A DNA stretch of 64,000 bases from Thelonectria olida (Eukaryota; Ascomycota; Sordariomycetes; Hypocreales; Nectriaceae). A program made the position numbers and the translations under genes. Positions 49,820 through 61,561 of the stretch are shown one piece after another. The notes beneath the pieces are model-generated. The model was not told the DNA's origin. It ran no database searches and saw only the letters and a program-made list of their open reading frames with translations. The DNA is taken from assembly GCA_020736575.1 (NCBI GenBank), contig JAGPYM010000004.1, forward strand, positions 124,001 to 188,000, read 5' to 3'. Numbering within the stretch: position 1 is the first letter of the stretch; the number at the start of each line of letters is the position of its first letter.

Positions 49820-51529
49820 TCAGTCTGCATCGTCATCGGTTACGCCGCCGGCTGGAGGCCGCACGGAATCGGGGATGTTGCGGCCGTACCACCACTCGTC
49901 CTCGTCGATGCAATCTTCGCTGATGAGGTCGAGCATGACTTGCTGGTTCCGCTTGATATCTGAAGGCTGTTTCACTACTTTGCGTCGGTGGAGGAGGGCC
50001 TCGGCAGAAGTAGTCCATATTTGTTGAAGAACTGGCAGGTCGCCCAGGATGGCATGCGCTTCTTGTCGGCTCAAGGGAGGCATAGGGGGGCCAGAAGCCA
50101 TACTGGTGGCGAAGACTTGTCCACCATAGAAGCCCATGTTCTCGTCAATCGACCCCGTTGGACTTCTGACCCTGCTCAAGCCTTCGTTGGAAGATCTTGG
50201 TAGATCCCCATTCGTGGTGGATTTCTTGCGACCGAAGCTCATGAGACCTCGGCGTGATTTCGTTGCAGCGTCAACCGGAGCTTGCTCTTTGGTAAGGCCA
50301 TTGTACCACGTGTCCACCGCACCGCGCCGTGAGCCGTATCCCTTGATTTCCCATAACCTCTCAATTTGTCGAAGACCACCGATGCACAGGATCGCCACAT
50401 GCACATCGTCGGATGGTTTCTCCCTCGAATAACCGCGCACTGTTCTTTCCACCCGACCCGCGTATGTTGGGGGTCGCAATCGTCGGCAGAATGATGAGAT
50501 GACCAAGGGGAAAACCTCGTGAACACGTAGGAGCGTCTTGTCATCGTACTTGGCCATAATTTCGGCCTCGATTGGATTCAGGGTGTAAGGCTCTCGTTGC
50601 AGACCACGTCCTCCGTTCTCGGCCAAATGTTTTAGGTGAAGGTTTCGGTACGTTTCAAAGAAGTGGAATATCGTGAAGAGAAGCGGAATTAGGCGTCGAC
50701 GCATACGCTCGTGTTGGGGCGCAAATTGCAACTTTTGTTCCGGGGTATGACGCAAGAAAATATCCTTTGTAATCCATTCGCACATAAGAAAGGCTAACTT
50801 GGCAGCGACATGCAGACGATGCCATAGTCCGCAGAGATAGTGAAAATTTGGTTCCTCCTCGCCGGCGACATTCCGTGGTGGAGGGTATAGACGAACGGCG
50901 TAAGCGGGGAAATGATGCCAGAGGAACCATCGGGCGATGCTGTATTCGTTCTGAGTGATGAAAGAATGCCATGAGCGGGAGGTAAGTCGGAGGTTGAGGA
51001 CATCGGCGAAGGGGAGGGAGCAGATGATTTCCATCCGCAATTCGTTGGGTAAACAGAAGAAGAGTCCGCCAGGAGGGAGTCTCCATCTTGAAGAGTCAGC
51101 AAACAAGGCCAATGAAGACAAGACACAACGGGGGGCTTACTTTTCGCGGGTTGACTCGACGGAAGGTCGCACTCGGGGTTTTAAGGTAGATGATGATGAG
51201 GGTTGAGGAAAGAAAGGCACAGAGGGCGGGACGGTGGGTTTGGAGTGAAGACGGGAGACCTTGTGGCGCAGGCCAAAGAAACGACTCTTTTCCTTCTTCT
51301 GTTCCGAGGGCCTGGCCTCGGCAACATTTGACTGTCGGACGGGGAGAATGAATTGAGAGGTCATAGAAGATGATGATGGAAGATTATAGTCTTGTGATGA
51401 CCACTGGCGCTGTTGCTGCGCGTTGTGTTGATTGAGTTTCTCAAAGTATGCCTCGGACGCGAACTCTGTTTGATGGGAAGAGTCCATGGCTGGCGGCGTC
51501 GGCCGCGGCCGTTCAGCAGACTCAGACAT
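49820..51529 (-). CDS. F-box domain protein
   Basis: Two exons on the minus strand, 51529-51141 and 51086-49820, giving 551 residues. The first exon encodes a disordered Ser/Gln/Pro region with a basic patch (FFGLRHKVSRLHSK). An F-box follows at about residues 138-185: FFCLPNELRMEIICSLPFAD, then VLNLRLTSRSWHSFI, with the typical LPxE start and a Trp near the end. The rest is a helical conserved region (for example WHRLHVAAKLAFLMCEWITK, AEIMAKYDDKTLLRVHEVFP). The C-terminal part is charged, ends VTDDDAD and contains a Trp-rich segment (DEDEWWYGRNIPDS). F-box proteins recruit substrates to SCF ubiquitin ligases through Skp1. The substrate is unknown. There are no WD or LRR repeats. Confidence 0.88.
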
Positions 51530-52045
51530 CTTGACGGTCGAAGATAAGACGGGCGGCAGACAAGACTGTCGTCGGGGCTACGAAGATGAGGGGAATGGAG
51601 GCCTAGTTGACGAGCCCGGGTGACAGCAGGCGTCCGTCTCTATTGCAGTGGCCGGGCAGGAAATCGGCTAGACATGGCGGTCGCGAGGGCAGCAACGAGG
51701 GCGCGAGAGACGCAGTAATCGGGAGGTCGCGGGATCGCCGTCGGGGAGAGGATTGTCGAGTTTCGGGGGCGGCGATAGCAGTCGGAGAGGCGAGAGAAAA
51801 ACGAGAGAAGCGACGACAGCAAGATCTGTGACCTGGGCAGGTTATGCGGCAGGACACACGCAAACAGAAGTATCGCGAGTCTGAACGGTCGTGGTCTTTG
51901 TTTGCTGCTGGTGGTTTGCAGTGGTTTCGTATGGGTGAGTGGTGTTCGACAGTGATGGAACGGAAGGATTTTAGGGAAGGAATGGAAATCCAATGGTACA
52001 AGCCCAACCTCAAGGTAAGTTGCAAGCAATGGAAAGGCAGGTGCA

Positions 52046-52077
52046 AGTGTGAGTGTGAGTGTGAGTGTAAGTGTGAG
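52046..52077. repeat. (AGTGTG)n repeat
   Basis: Five imperfect copies of a hexamer AGTGTG/AGTGTA, upstream of the F-box gene. Confidence 0.75.
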
Positions 52078-55000
52078 ACAGTGAGGCAATGAAAGGGCAA
52101 GTCAAGTCAAAGCAAGAGCGACAACAGGCCGGGCCTGCCCTCTGCACGGGGGCCACCTAGTATCCAAATAGGTCTGGAGAATGGATGGAGAAGGTTATGG
52201 GGGATGGGGAACATGTTAGACGCACTCCGTGCCGGGACGCCCCCTCCCTTCCGGTTGGCTGTTGGACTTTTATTCGTAGGCGTTGGAGTGCGCCGGGGCC
52301 CATGAACAATGGGGATGGGGATGGGGAGTGTCAAACGACGTCCGCTCCGGACTTTGCAGTGCCTGCGACTCTACGGGCAGTCCCAGGCGGTCCCAAGACT
52401 CCCAACTGGCCGCGAGCGCGCCCAGGGTCGGGTTGATTAGTGGAACGTGGGGGGGAGAAGAAGATGCAGGTCGCAGGGGTATCCCAGCACTTCAGTCTCC
52501 AGGTCTGTTCGCTAATAACAAGTCAGTGAAGTGACGCCGAGAGGTAAAAGACGACTGGCGAATATACTTGAGACTCTGCGGGCTGACAGGCGATGATGCA
52601 GGTATCCCCGCAAAGGGTCCTTCCTCGGACGCTTTCACGGGCACAGAGCTGGAGGCGTTTCGCTACCTTCCCACCTATTCAGCCGAGAGTCAATGTTGTA
52701 TAGGTGAAGGCAACGTCGACCGGAGGCAAAGTTGTGGATTATCAAGGCATCGGAGAAGACGCATCCTGTTTCGAGGAAGGAAAAGCTTTGTTGGAGATGA
52801 TACGTGCCATCTGTGATGAATCGAGTGAGGTACGCTTCATGCCTACCTCGGCTAGAGAGCACACGAATATGTTATATGCAACCTAGGGCGATAACGAAGA
52901 GTCAGTTAGCTGGTAAACCTAATATAATTGTCGTCATCTGGAAGCAACTGGGCGCCATTGCAGAAAACTTCGCGAAACTCTGCTCGTGGCTTCCTCTCTG
53001 ATAAGACTCGGCACCGTACGAAGCGTGTAAGAGAAGTTGACGATGGTGCGTGGTCCAATGGATGGATCTGGTGTGGAGGTGTTGAGGGTCTTTCCTCGTC
53101 CAGCGCCAGCTAGAGACGCCCGGGGACGGTCCGACCGAGTCGACAGGGAACATCATCCGCAGCCACTGGCCACCTGGACACAACAGCAGATACGGTATGT
53201 ACAGTGCGAGGCCTTCGGGTGCGTCGTGGACCTGGAATTGGCAATACACGCAGCAATGAATGCCATCTGGAAAAGCCACTCGACACCACCTCCAAGACGG
53301 CGTGATGATTGACAGTCAAGCTTGGTCGACATCAACCGTCAATCATCGCTGGTTCGTCCCAGGCGGCGGTTTGGCCGGCGTAACTGTGGGGGAATGTGGG
53401 TCTTCAATCCAGGCCCCAAGGAAGGAAGGGCCCAAGTTGGCGCCCACCCCAGAAGAAGCCGCCGGGAAGGACACGCCCAGAATCACGCACACCCCCTCTT
53501 CAAACAGATTCGCTCTTTCTCTTTCGTTTCTGTTGCCCTTCGTCCCCTTCCATCCGAGCGTTGTCCTCTCGTCAGGCTCCAGTTTAAGCGGAAGAAGGCC
53601 TCTGAAATCTAAACCTTTTTTTCGCTTAACCGTACCTCTTCTGGAACCGCGGTAAGTCACTCTGACTGTCATGTTGAATAACTCCTAGTCTACATAAGGT
53701 ATGTATGCTCAATACTGCATTGATTGGGTGATTCACATGCATATTTACAAAACAGAACATCCTGTCAGCATCAAACTGCAATCAGAAACAAACAACCAAC
53801 ACCACAGCAACCTTTATTGCAATTGTCCGAACTGCCCCAGCGAAGCTCTCCTTTGCCTGCGAGATCGCACATCTCACCCGTTTACGATCTAGCCGTGGCT
53901 TTTTCGAAAAGAAGAATCAAGAACTGGGCAGGACTGAAGCTCAGCCACACAATCCCTCGCCCCCGGATTCGGCCCAATTGGCCGGCCTTACAACGGGTCG
54001 CCCCTCACAGGCACTTCCTTCGACTTTGCTCACTCAAGTCACATTTCTCTGCAACAACGCGCCATGCTTCTCAGGCTTCTCTTGTTTTGTTCCCGTTGTT
54101 TTCCCGTCGTCCAAGCGTCGCCCCTGCTGACACAGATTGTCAGGGGGAGGCACGCTATACACAGTGGTGCATTGATTCTTCAACACGGTGCCGCAAGGCC
54201 AGCACACTGCCGATCCAAATAGATTATACAGTGTCCACATCGCATCTTCCACACAGTAGACCTCCAGACACCACCAACCAAAGAAAAACCCTGGGCCTTT
54301 GGCCTTGCCCCGAGGCCTGGAGCGTCTTGGCTCTCGGGGGCGACGACGCCCTCGGCCGTACGTATCGTATCTCGGTCTCTCCTCGAAGGCTTACCTGCCC
54401 GAGTTTGTATTTAGCCGAGAAGAAAGCTGATGGTTGAAAGGAATTAGAGCTGAATCCACTCGAGTCTGTTCCGTCCTGCCAAGAAGGAACGAAAAAAGGG
54501 CCTTTTTCCTCCCAGATTGACTCCCTGAAGATCTACACGCCTTCTCGATCCTCTGGAGCGGATTAGGGAAGATGAACCGCCTGGTTTGTTGGTCCCCAAC
54601 TCATTGCAGCAACCCGTTTTATGGAGTGGGAAGCGATAGACACCGGTTGTTGACCGAGTTGAGCCCGATGACGACGAAAAGGAGCTGGAACTGGCAAGGC
54701 CATGACCCAGAGGCCGGGGGATCCTCCTCAGCCAACGTGGAGAATTGGGACATGGCAACGAATCGTCGTGCCTCAAGCGCCCGTGATGCGAGAGGAACGA
54801 CGGGCTTATCGAAAAGTCTACCGGAGCTCCGGCGCCCTGGTCCTGTGCCTGAACCCGTGTTGACGCTGTACGACGCAAAGGTGAAGGGGAGGTGAAGAAG
54901 GCAGGGACCGCATCATCACACCCAGCCCTCACCTCTTTTCTTGATGGGGGCCAGTCCCAACTGCATGGGGTAGCTCCGATTACCTCTCGGTTCCCCAGGA

Positions 55001-57319
55001 GTCAAATGTCATAATGATCTTGCAAGTTGGCGATGGGGGTGGGGAGAGATCAATAGTCGTCTGTCGACGCCATCGTCACGAGAGGCCACAACTATCTCAT
55101 GTTGCGGGAGTCTCGGGAGAGGGACGGAGAGGAACGGCACTTGGACCCTCGGCCGGCTTTCTATCCGGTGTGTGCAAACAACCTGGACACATCTCGTGAA
55201 GAGGCTTCTCCAGGATGGTTTGAGAAAGAGCCAGCACAGGCAAAAGACGGGGAGAATATGGGGTTGTACACCGCAGGAGAGTGGTATTTGGTGGATAGGA
55301 CGGGTGTGGCAAAGGGCTCATCCGTACGAACCGCGTGCTCTCCCGGGCGTTGTGAAGCCCACGACGACGGGGTCAGGTCAAGCTGAGTGAAAAAAAAGCT
55401 CTCCGTCACACACAGCCAGCCCTCATGGCGCCATGAGGAGCCAGGCCATACCATGCCATGCCAATATGCCCCATCGTCGGCGGGGATTTTGACCCTATTC
55501 CGATACCATCGTGAAGGACTGGCCAACTATGCCCTCCTCGGGTGGCACCGCCGTGGGCGGAGGTACCAGATTCGTATCCTCATTTTGTCTTCATCTCACT
55601 GTGTGTGGTAATTGCGAAGTGTGGCGGGCTTCGCGGTGTTTCCCCGATAAGACATTGGGACCAGCCGCAATCCACCACCATTTCAGGGCAAGGAAACGGG
55701 CCGTGATGGCTTCACACGTGGCTGGAAGGAATTTCCATGGTGGGGGGAGGGTTTTGGGATGCGAACGGTTTGACCCTCGAAAATAATACGCACTGAGTCA
55801 ACGCGGACTGAGGCGGGGAATCTCTTGAGTCGCGGCTTTCACCGAGAGAGAGTGAGTGAGCGAGACGATGAAGTTGTGTTGTCGATGAAAGTGAATGAGT
55901 TGGGATGAAAGAGATAAAGCGCACACCCCCCTCCGCCGTAAAGGGGGGCCGTGAACGTACAAACGGCCCTACTCCGGCCGATTTTGGCAACAGCCTCCCC
56001 TGGTCCCGTTCCGCGACATGGCTCTGCGCTGAGGGAGTCTCAGGCTGTCTCTCAGTTCAGCCGCCGATCAGAAATCCTACTCATCTGGTTGGTTCGCACT
56101 GGGTGATAGTCGACAATCCGACTGGGGCCCGAGAGACTATCTAAGAGCAACGGGCCGACCACGCCTCTGATACAGTCTGTTCTGGCTCTTTTTCGCTGTC
56201 GCCGTGCACGATAACGAGCGAGAAGGTGCAATTGTGTAGTTACTCCGTATCATGTTTGCCCGTTTATACAGTCTTGAGACAGTGTGTCGCACGGTATTTC
56301 TCCAAGCCATCATCGTCAACGAGACAGACGTCAACCAAGACAACAGCATGAACGAAACGCATGTGCACACGGTGATATTTATCCTGTTGTCTCTTATTTT
56401 TACTTTGACCCCCCTCACTCCCTCCCTCCCATTCCTCCCTCGTCTGATCTGACCACTCGGCGCCTCGCATTGGCTCGATCGACAGACGACTTGACTTGAC
56501 TTGACTCTTCGTGACGACGACACCACAACGTTTTTGAAATTCTCCGGCGCGGCATGATTGCGCAGCCGCATCGTCGGTCGTTGGCAGTTGAATGCCCGAT
56601 CAGACGGGCCCATGACATCGACCGGGACATTGGAACCGCACACATGAGCCTGTTATGCGCTGTATCAACGTCGATGTATGTAACCCTGGAGACGTACCTA
56701 CACGGCCTTTGCTCAGATAGTTACTCCCTACGTATGTCCGTCCGTCCCGTGGTTAGATACCTACTGTAGCTACTACGTAGACGTAACATGGCAGCCAGTG
56801 GTCGGTCAATGACTCAATTTGCTGGTCAACTGATGAATAGGAATTTTTGCATCGATCGATTTGCCTGCATGCAACAACGCCCTTTATTAACTAGGGAAGA
56901 ACTGGACCGATTGATCGGCGACACCCCTTCCGCCGACAAAATGGCTAAAAACCATGGAGACCGCAGGCCAGAACAAAACAAAAAAATCCTCCGATGGTGC
57001 CGAACATTGGCCGCGCTGGCTCCGGCTCCGGATAGAGACGCCCCATCTGCCATGGCACTCTAGAACTATTCGCAGCCATTTCTCGATGAGAGGTTGACAG
57101 CAATTGTTCCTTGTTGGCTCGTATCCGGCACTTTGTCAACGGCAGACGTGAAGCCTGACTGAACTTGACTGCCGGCAGAGTCGGTGGGAATTCCGAGTCG
57201 ATGTCTGTCTTCATGTGAAAAACAACTGCCGCTCTCCCCCAACTCCTCGTCGCTACGTACCTTCACGTCAGTAAATATCTCCGGAGTCCGAGCTGCCTTG
57301 CCCTGCTTCAGAGTTCCAA

Positions 57320-57333
57320 CCCCCCCCCCCCCC
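57320..57333. repeat. Homopolymer of 14 C
   Basis: A run of 14 cytosines in intergenic DNA, prone to length variation or assembly error. Confidence 0.85.
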
Positions 57334-58479
57334 GTAACTTACACGTGGACAACCGCCAACTTTCCGAACCAACTGCCCGAGCCGCAAAAGGAACCTCGTC
57401 ATCCATTCGTTGCGTCTATTCGCAGCCTTTCTGCTTTATTGCGTTACGAGCTGGCTCCCGAATATCTAGCAACAACGAGTTGGTTTCTCTATCAAGGTAT
57501 CAAGGTAGACGCTCGGCTAAACCTTCTGCTCTCTTGTTCCTCAAACACGTAGTGGTTATCATTATTGTATGGAAGTCCATGCTCGGGTAACCCTTGCTCC
57601 TCATCAGTAACGTTATCCTCTCTTATTAATTGCATGGAACCACAGCAGGTAACACGGCGCAAGAGGCACCTCAGCTCAGCCAAGACTCTCTCCTCAGCAG
57701 TATGTACATAATCAACTCGTAATTAGCAGCGACTGCATCTTCCTTCCAAGCAGAACACGCGTAACACGGGCTCCGATCCCCGGGTGCGAAATGATCAAAA
57801 ACGACCCCCGCGAATAACTGCTCCTGCTCGAGTCAATATTCCCCTCACTCACCCCTTATTTTCTCTTCTCCCCTGGCTATCCAGCGTGCGGCCCTGCTCT
57901 GCCTTTGCCTCGTGACTGCTCTCACCTTGTCACCTTGAACCCCTCTTCCCGCTTCCCCCCTTGCGCCTCCATCTATTCGTATTCACCTTCTCCAAGTTCG
58001 TCGGTGACGTGACCCCAAAAAAGTAGCCTGATCTCACCCTCTCTCCCCCCTTCGCCTTCTCTTCCGCTTTCGCCTCTCGTTGCATCGTTCCACCCCCCAG
58101 TCGCGCCCTAAAAAACGGACCGAGCGAGAGGAAAGTTGACCAAGGTGAAAGAAGAAGGTTAGATCGAGGAACGGAAGAGAAGCTGTCAAAAGAGAGAAGG
58201 AGAGGAAAGACAGTCAAAGAGAGGGTGGAAACGAAAGTGCCCCGAACGGACCGAAGCACTCCCCAAACTCGGCCCTTGCAGACGACAGCAAATCAGTCAT
58301 TGTGATACCACTTTCTACTTGTTTCAATTTCATCACTCCTTGGATTTTTCCCTCTTCTTTCCTGATTCGACCAAGACCCTATTCGTTCTCTTCCGGTCTC
58401 CCCGCTCACACGCCCGCAACCGCGGTATCAGAAGTCGTTCGTCTTCTACTCAATCTCGCCTTGATTAATCTCCAAGCCA

Positions 58480-59643
58480 ATGGACCCGACTTCGGGGCCT
58501 CCTCGGTCTGCGGTCCAGCAGCCATCGACTGCCGAGGATCCCTCTATCGCGCCTATCGCAGCTGATGCTCCCATAGCGAGGTTCGAGTTCAGCGACGCCG
58601 GCACAAAGGTGCTCATGGTCGAGTGGTCTCCAGCCGCGCCGGAGACGTCCGAAGCTTCCGAGTCCTCCGACGCCGCGGCCCCCAACGTCGACTCCGCTCC
58701 GGCGCCGCACCCGGTGGCTAGTACCCACACGGACGCAACCAACACCGCCGCTGACGCTGCCGCTGATGCTGGCGCGAGCCGTTCCTCGGTCCTACCCGCG
58801 GCTGCATCTAACTGGGAAGTCTCCTGGCCTGGCAAGAAGACTGTCCTGCATGCCTCCGAATCTGATGCTGACGCGACGGATAAGCACACGTTGCGTCGCC
58901 GCGTCTTCTTCCTGCTTCCACAAGGAGCCTCCGTCCCTGCAACCATAACCCTCAGTCCGCCCGCTGGAGACTCACGTCCCGGCATTGCTCTCAAGCCCCT
59001 GCCCGCCATCTTCCCTCCCGGTTTTGATGCCGAGGCCGGAGCCCGTGGCGTCCTGCACACCATATGGGCTCGTCGCCGCCTGGCTGCCCTGGACCGAGAA
59101 ATGGCGGAGGAGATGCGGACCAACGCCGAGAGCGTAGGGCTGGAGATGGCGCTGGCAGAAAAGCAGTGGATTCAGCAGCAATTCCTCAAGACTCCTCAGG
59201 CTCAATTTCCCGCATCTACCAGATCTAATATCACAGGTAGACTCGGAGACAAGCTCAAGGGTCTCAAGTTGGCGACCTCTCCAGCGGATCTCGTCCCAGG
59301 TGCATCCGGTAAGATTCACAAACACTCGCTTTCAGCTGCACCCATGTTTACGAGTGCATATCTTGCTAACACAGCACTCGCAGCGAACACTTTCACAACT
59401 GGCAGCCAGTCCAACACTTTGTCTCCTCAAGGCAATGACATTGCATTCTCGTCTTTCTCTGCCATGAACACTACCGCCCCAGCAGGTCCCATCTCCCTCA
59501 ACGCTGCTCTGCATGGCAACTTCGCAGCCGCCACCTCGGCACCCGTGCGAATGGGGTCCCAGGACACAGATGACGAGCTCTTCGCGCTTCCTCTCAGCCC
59601 GCGCAGCCCGGATATGAAGAAGAGTCCATTCAGCGCATTGTAA
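58480..59643 (+). CDS. Conserved fungal protein of unknown function
   Basis: The preferred model is two exons, 58480-59308 and 59384-59643 (362 residues). Without splicing the frame stays open and gives 387 residues. The N-terminal half starts MDPTSGPP and contains an Ala/Ser-rich linker between two parts of what may be one beta domain (ARFEFSDAGTKVLMVEWSPA and ASNWEVSWPGKKTVLHASES, then LRRRVFFLLPQGASVPATIT). A helical segment with an LPAIFPPGF turn and ARGVLHTIWARRRLAALDRE, then EMRTNAESVGLEMALAEKQW, follows. The tail is Ser/Thr-rich, with LSPRSPDMKKSPFSAL offering proline-directed phosphorylation sites. I do not recognise the family name. It has an unusually long upstream region, common for regulated fungal genes. 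No membrane segment or signal peptide. Confidence 0.75.
   Translation: MDPTSGPPRSAVQQPSTAEDPSIAPIAADAPIARFEFSDAGTKVLMVEWSPAAPETSEASESSDAAAPNVDSAPAPHPVASTHTDATNTAADAAADAGASRSSVLPAAASNWEVSWPGKKTVLHASESDADATDKHTLRRRVFFLLPQGASVPATITLSPPAGDSRPGIALKPLPAIFPPGFDAEAGARGVLHTIWARRRLAALDREMAEEMRTNAESVGLEMALAEKQWIQQQFLKTPQAQFPASTRSNITGRLGDKLKGLKLATSPADLVPGASGKIHKHSLSAAPMFTSAYLANTALAANTFTTGSQSNTLSPQGNDIAFSSFSAMNTTAPAGPISLNAALHGNFAAATSAPVRMGSQDTDDELFALPLSPRSPDMKKSPFSAL
59309..59383 (+). other. Probable 75-bp intron that preserves frame
   Basis: It has a GTAAGA donor, a GCTAAC branch site 17 bp before a GCAG acceptor, and length divisible by three with no in-frame stop. Splicing or retention gives 362 or 387 residues. 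Confidence 0.7.
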
Positions 59644-60068
59644 GATTGGGGAAAGATCTGAGTTCATACCCTAGGCTGCCTCCTGGAGGGTAATTAGCAC
59701 ACCCAGTTATGAGATACCCATCCTTGTCCTGTTCATGCCCTCTTTCTTTTTGTTTGACCTGCCGCGGTGCTGCGTATTTATAAGTTGACGTTGTTTCGCT
59801 GGGAGATGTTGAAGCCCGGAGTAGAAAACAGAGGAGCGATTGAAGCTTGTTATAGAAGTTGGTGCAAGAACGAGTCCCAAAAAGAGCTGCACAGGGAGCC
59901 AAAATAGAAAGATTCCGCAACGTGATATTCAGCTTGAGTATTCCTTGTACTTTGCAGGCGCGCTTTCCGGGTACGTAGATCGTCGTCATTGTAAAGCCAG
60001 GAATGAGGAAAGACCAGCAGGCTCTTGGCACATGTCAGCTCCCCTGGGGCTTTATCCAGTCCTCGTCT
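59644..60068. other. Convergent 3' region before vps37
   Basis: 425 bp between convergent stop codons. Only short antisense frames. Probably 3' untranslated sequence. Confidence 0.6.
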
Positions 60069-60855
60069 TCACCTCCAGCCTCCCACCCGTCCCTCGTCCC
60101 ATCTGTCCTTGCGCTCCTGTCGCAAATAGGACTGCACCTTGGCCTCGCGGTATCGCCGTACCCAGTCCGTCACTTCGCGCTCTGTCGCCAGCTCTCCCTC
60201 GCCCCCTCCTTCGAGGAAGCTCTCCTCCATAGCCTGGCAAACGAGCGCCTGTTCTTGCACACTCTGTGACAGTTGTTGGTACAACGCCACTGGAGAGAAG
60301 GGTGCTAAAGCGTGGTCCATGTCGGATTGTTTCTGGCGCCATTGGCGCTCGAGGGCGTGTGTTGATAGAAGTTGCGCTTGGGTTGTGGCTCGTTGATGCG
60401 CGAGACGAGCTTCGAGATCGGTGAGTTGTTGCGCGAGATCGATGTTCTCGTTGAGGGCAGTGGCCAGAGCTTGGTGGGAAGCTTTGAGAGAGGGGTGGAT
60501 GGAGTCGGGAGCGTGGGTTGTTGCGTTGAGTAGTTTCGGGCTGGCGAGGATCTCGGCGAGGTCTTGTTTTCTGTTTGGAAGCCTTGGTCAACATAGCTGC
60601 GGCAGGTCATTTTCTGGGGGGTTGAACAAACGATTTATCCTCGAGGATCTGCGGTAGCCATTGATCTCCTGGGTCCGGTATCGAAATGGGCGCTGCAGCT
60701 ACAACGCCGGACATGCGACTTGGGCCAGGGGCATCGGGTGGCGGAGGAAGGCCAGCCGAGTTTGGGGTTGCAATGCGACTGGTCTCGTGGCTGCCAGGTT
60801 TGGGAGGTAGGACGGGGGGTGTTGGGCCCTGTAGCTCGGGGGTGTAGCTGGCCAT
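60069..60855 (-). CDS. vps37: ESCRT-I subunit Vps37 (Mod(r) domain)
   Basis: Two exons on the minus strand, 60855-60632 and 60570-60069, coding for 241 residues. The first ATG in frame gives MASYTPELQG. The N-terminus is Pro-rich (PTPPVLPPKPGSHE), as in other fungal Vps37 proteins. The Mod(r) coiled-coil domain starts after the intron (KQDLAEILASPKLLNATTHA). It runs through DLAQQLTDLEARLAHQRATT and ALYQQLSQSVQEQALVCQAM to the end, VTDWVRRYREAKVQSYLRQE. Vps37 joins Vps23, Vps28 and Mvb12 in ESCRT-I, which sorts ubiquitinated cargo into multivesicular bodies; in filamentous fungi ESCRT also takes part in ambient-pH signalling. The intron is 61 bp, with GTTTGT and ACAG. Confidence 0.88.
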
Positions 60856-61561
60856 GGCTGAGGTCAAGTTGCGAGCTCAAAGTTTTGATGATGGAAGAGT
60901 TGAGAGTGTGCAGGCAGTATGGAAGAAACGGTACGTCAGTGAGATGGGGGACGGGAAGGTGGGGGAATCGACTGTGGGGAAGGAAGCAGGTACAGCGCCA
61001 CTTGCTGGAGAAGGAGGCGCCCGATGGAAGCAACAAACATCGAATACCTAAGTACCTACCTAGGTGTCTACCTCTACGTGGAACAGAGCCGCCAAAGCGA
61101 GGCTTACCGTCTACCGTGGTCTATCATGGGGATTTCGTGACAACAAGGAGGTGAGGTGAGGCTCACACTTGGTTTGGGGAATTTGTGTCTGGAGGGCTTT
61201 CAGTTGAAGTTGTTATGCGGCTCTCGATATACGTGTAGGGTAAGTGTCTAGGCGACTAGTTCATTGTCACAAACCTAGGTAGATATTCAACACCAACCGA
61301 ACAATGACAGAACGTATTCCTGTTAGATTTTGCTAGTCCACGAACACGAGTATCATACATTTCAAATGAATAAAATGTATTTTTCTTCGAGAGTCCTGTT
61401 CTCTCTTCCTCCAAACTGAGACACTCTCTTCCAATCCCTATGTTGACTTTACATCCATGTCCACCTCCTCCGATTATGAAGCATCTATGAACGCCAAAGG
61501 CAGCAAACACATAATTTGACACGAAACAACCCATATCCACCTCCGGTCTTGGACTGAGAAA
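60856..61561. promoter_or_regulatory. Intergenic region upstream of vps37 and downstream of nup84
   Basis: 706 bp, with a GTACCTACCTAGGTG-type cluster at 61044-61075. Carries the vps37 promoter and the nup84 3' untranslated region. No gene. Confidence 0.55.
61044..61075. repeat. TACCTA/CCTAGG-rich cluster
   Basis: Repeated TACCTA and CCTAGG words similar to those near 21236 and 40381. Located about 200 bp upstream of the vps37 ATG. Confidence 0.65.

Larger units (their letters stand above)
51530..58479. other. Gene-poor region of about 6.95 kb
   Basis: No frame here is convincing on either strand. The left edge must carry the F-box gene promoter and the right part the promoter and leader of the gene at 58480. 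A CT-rich block at 53510-53600 followed by a good GTAAGT donor at 53652 looks like a transcript start with a spliced leader, and a second CT-rich block lies at 57840-58080. Simple repeats occur at 52046-52077 and a C14 run at 57320-57333. A frame of 237 codons at 53724-54437 has untranslated-leader composition. No tRNA, rRNA or transposon was seen. Confidence 0.55.

Noticed and set aside
53724..54437. 237-codon plus-strand frame in the second desert
   Set aside because: Pro/Ser/Arg/His-rich composition like translated leader DNA; no domain, no conserved look, poor start context.
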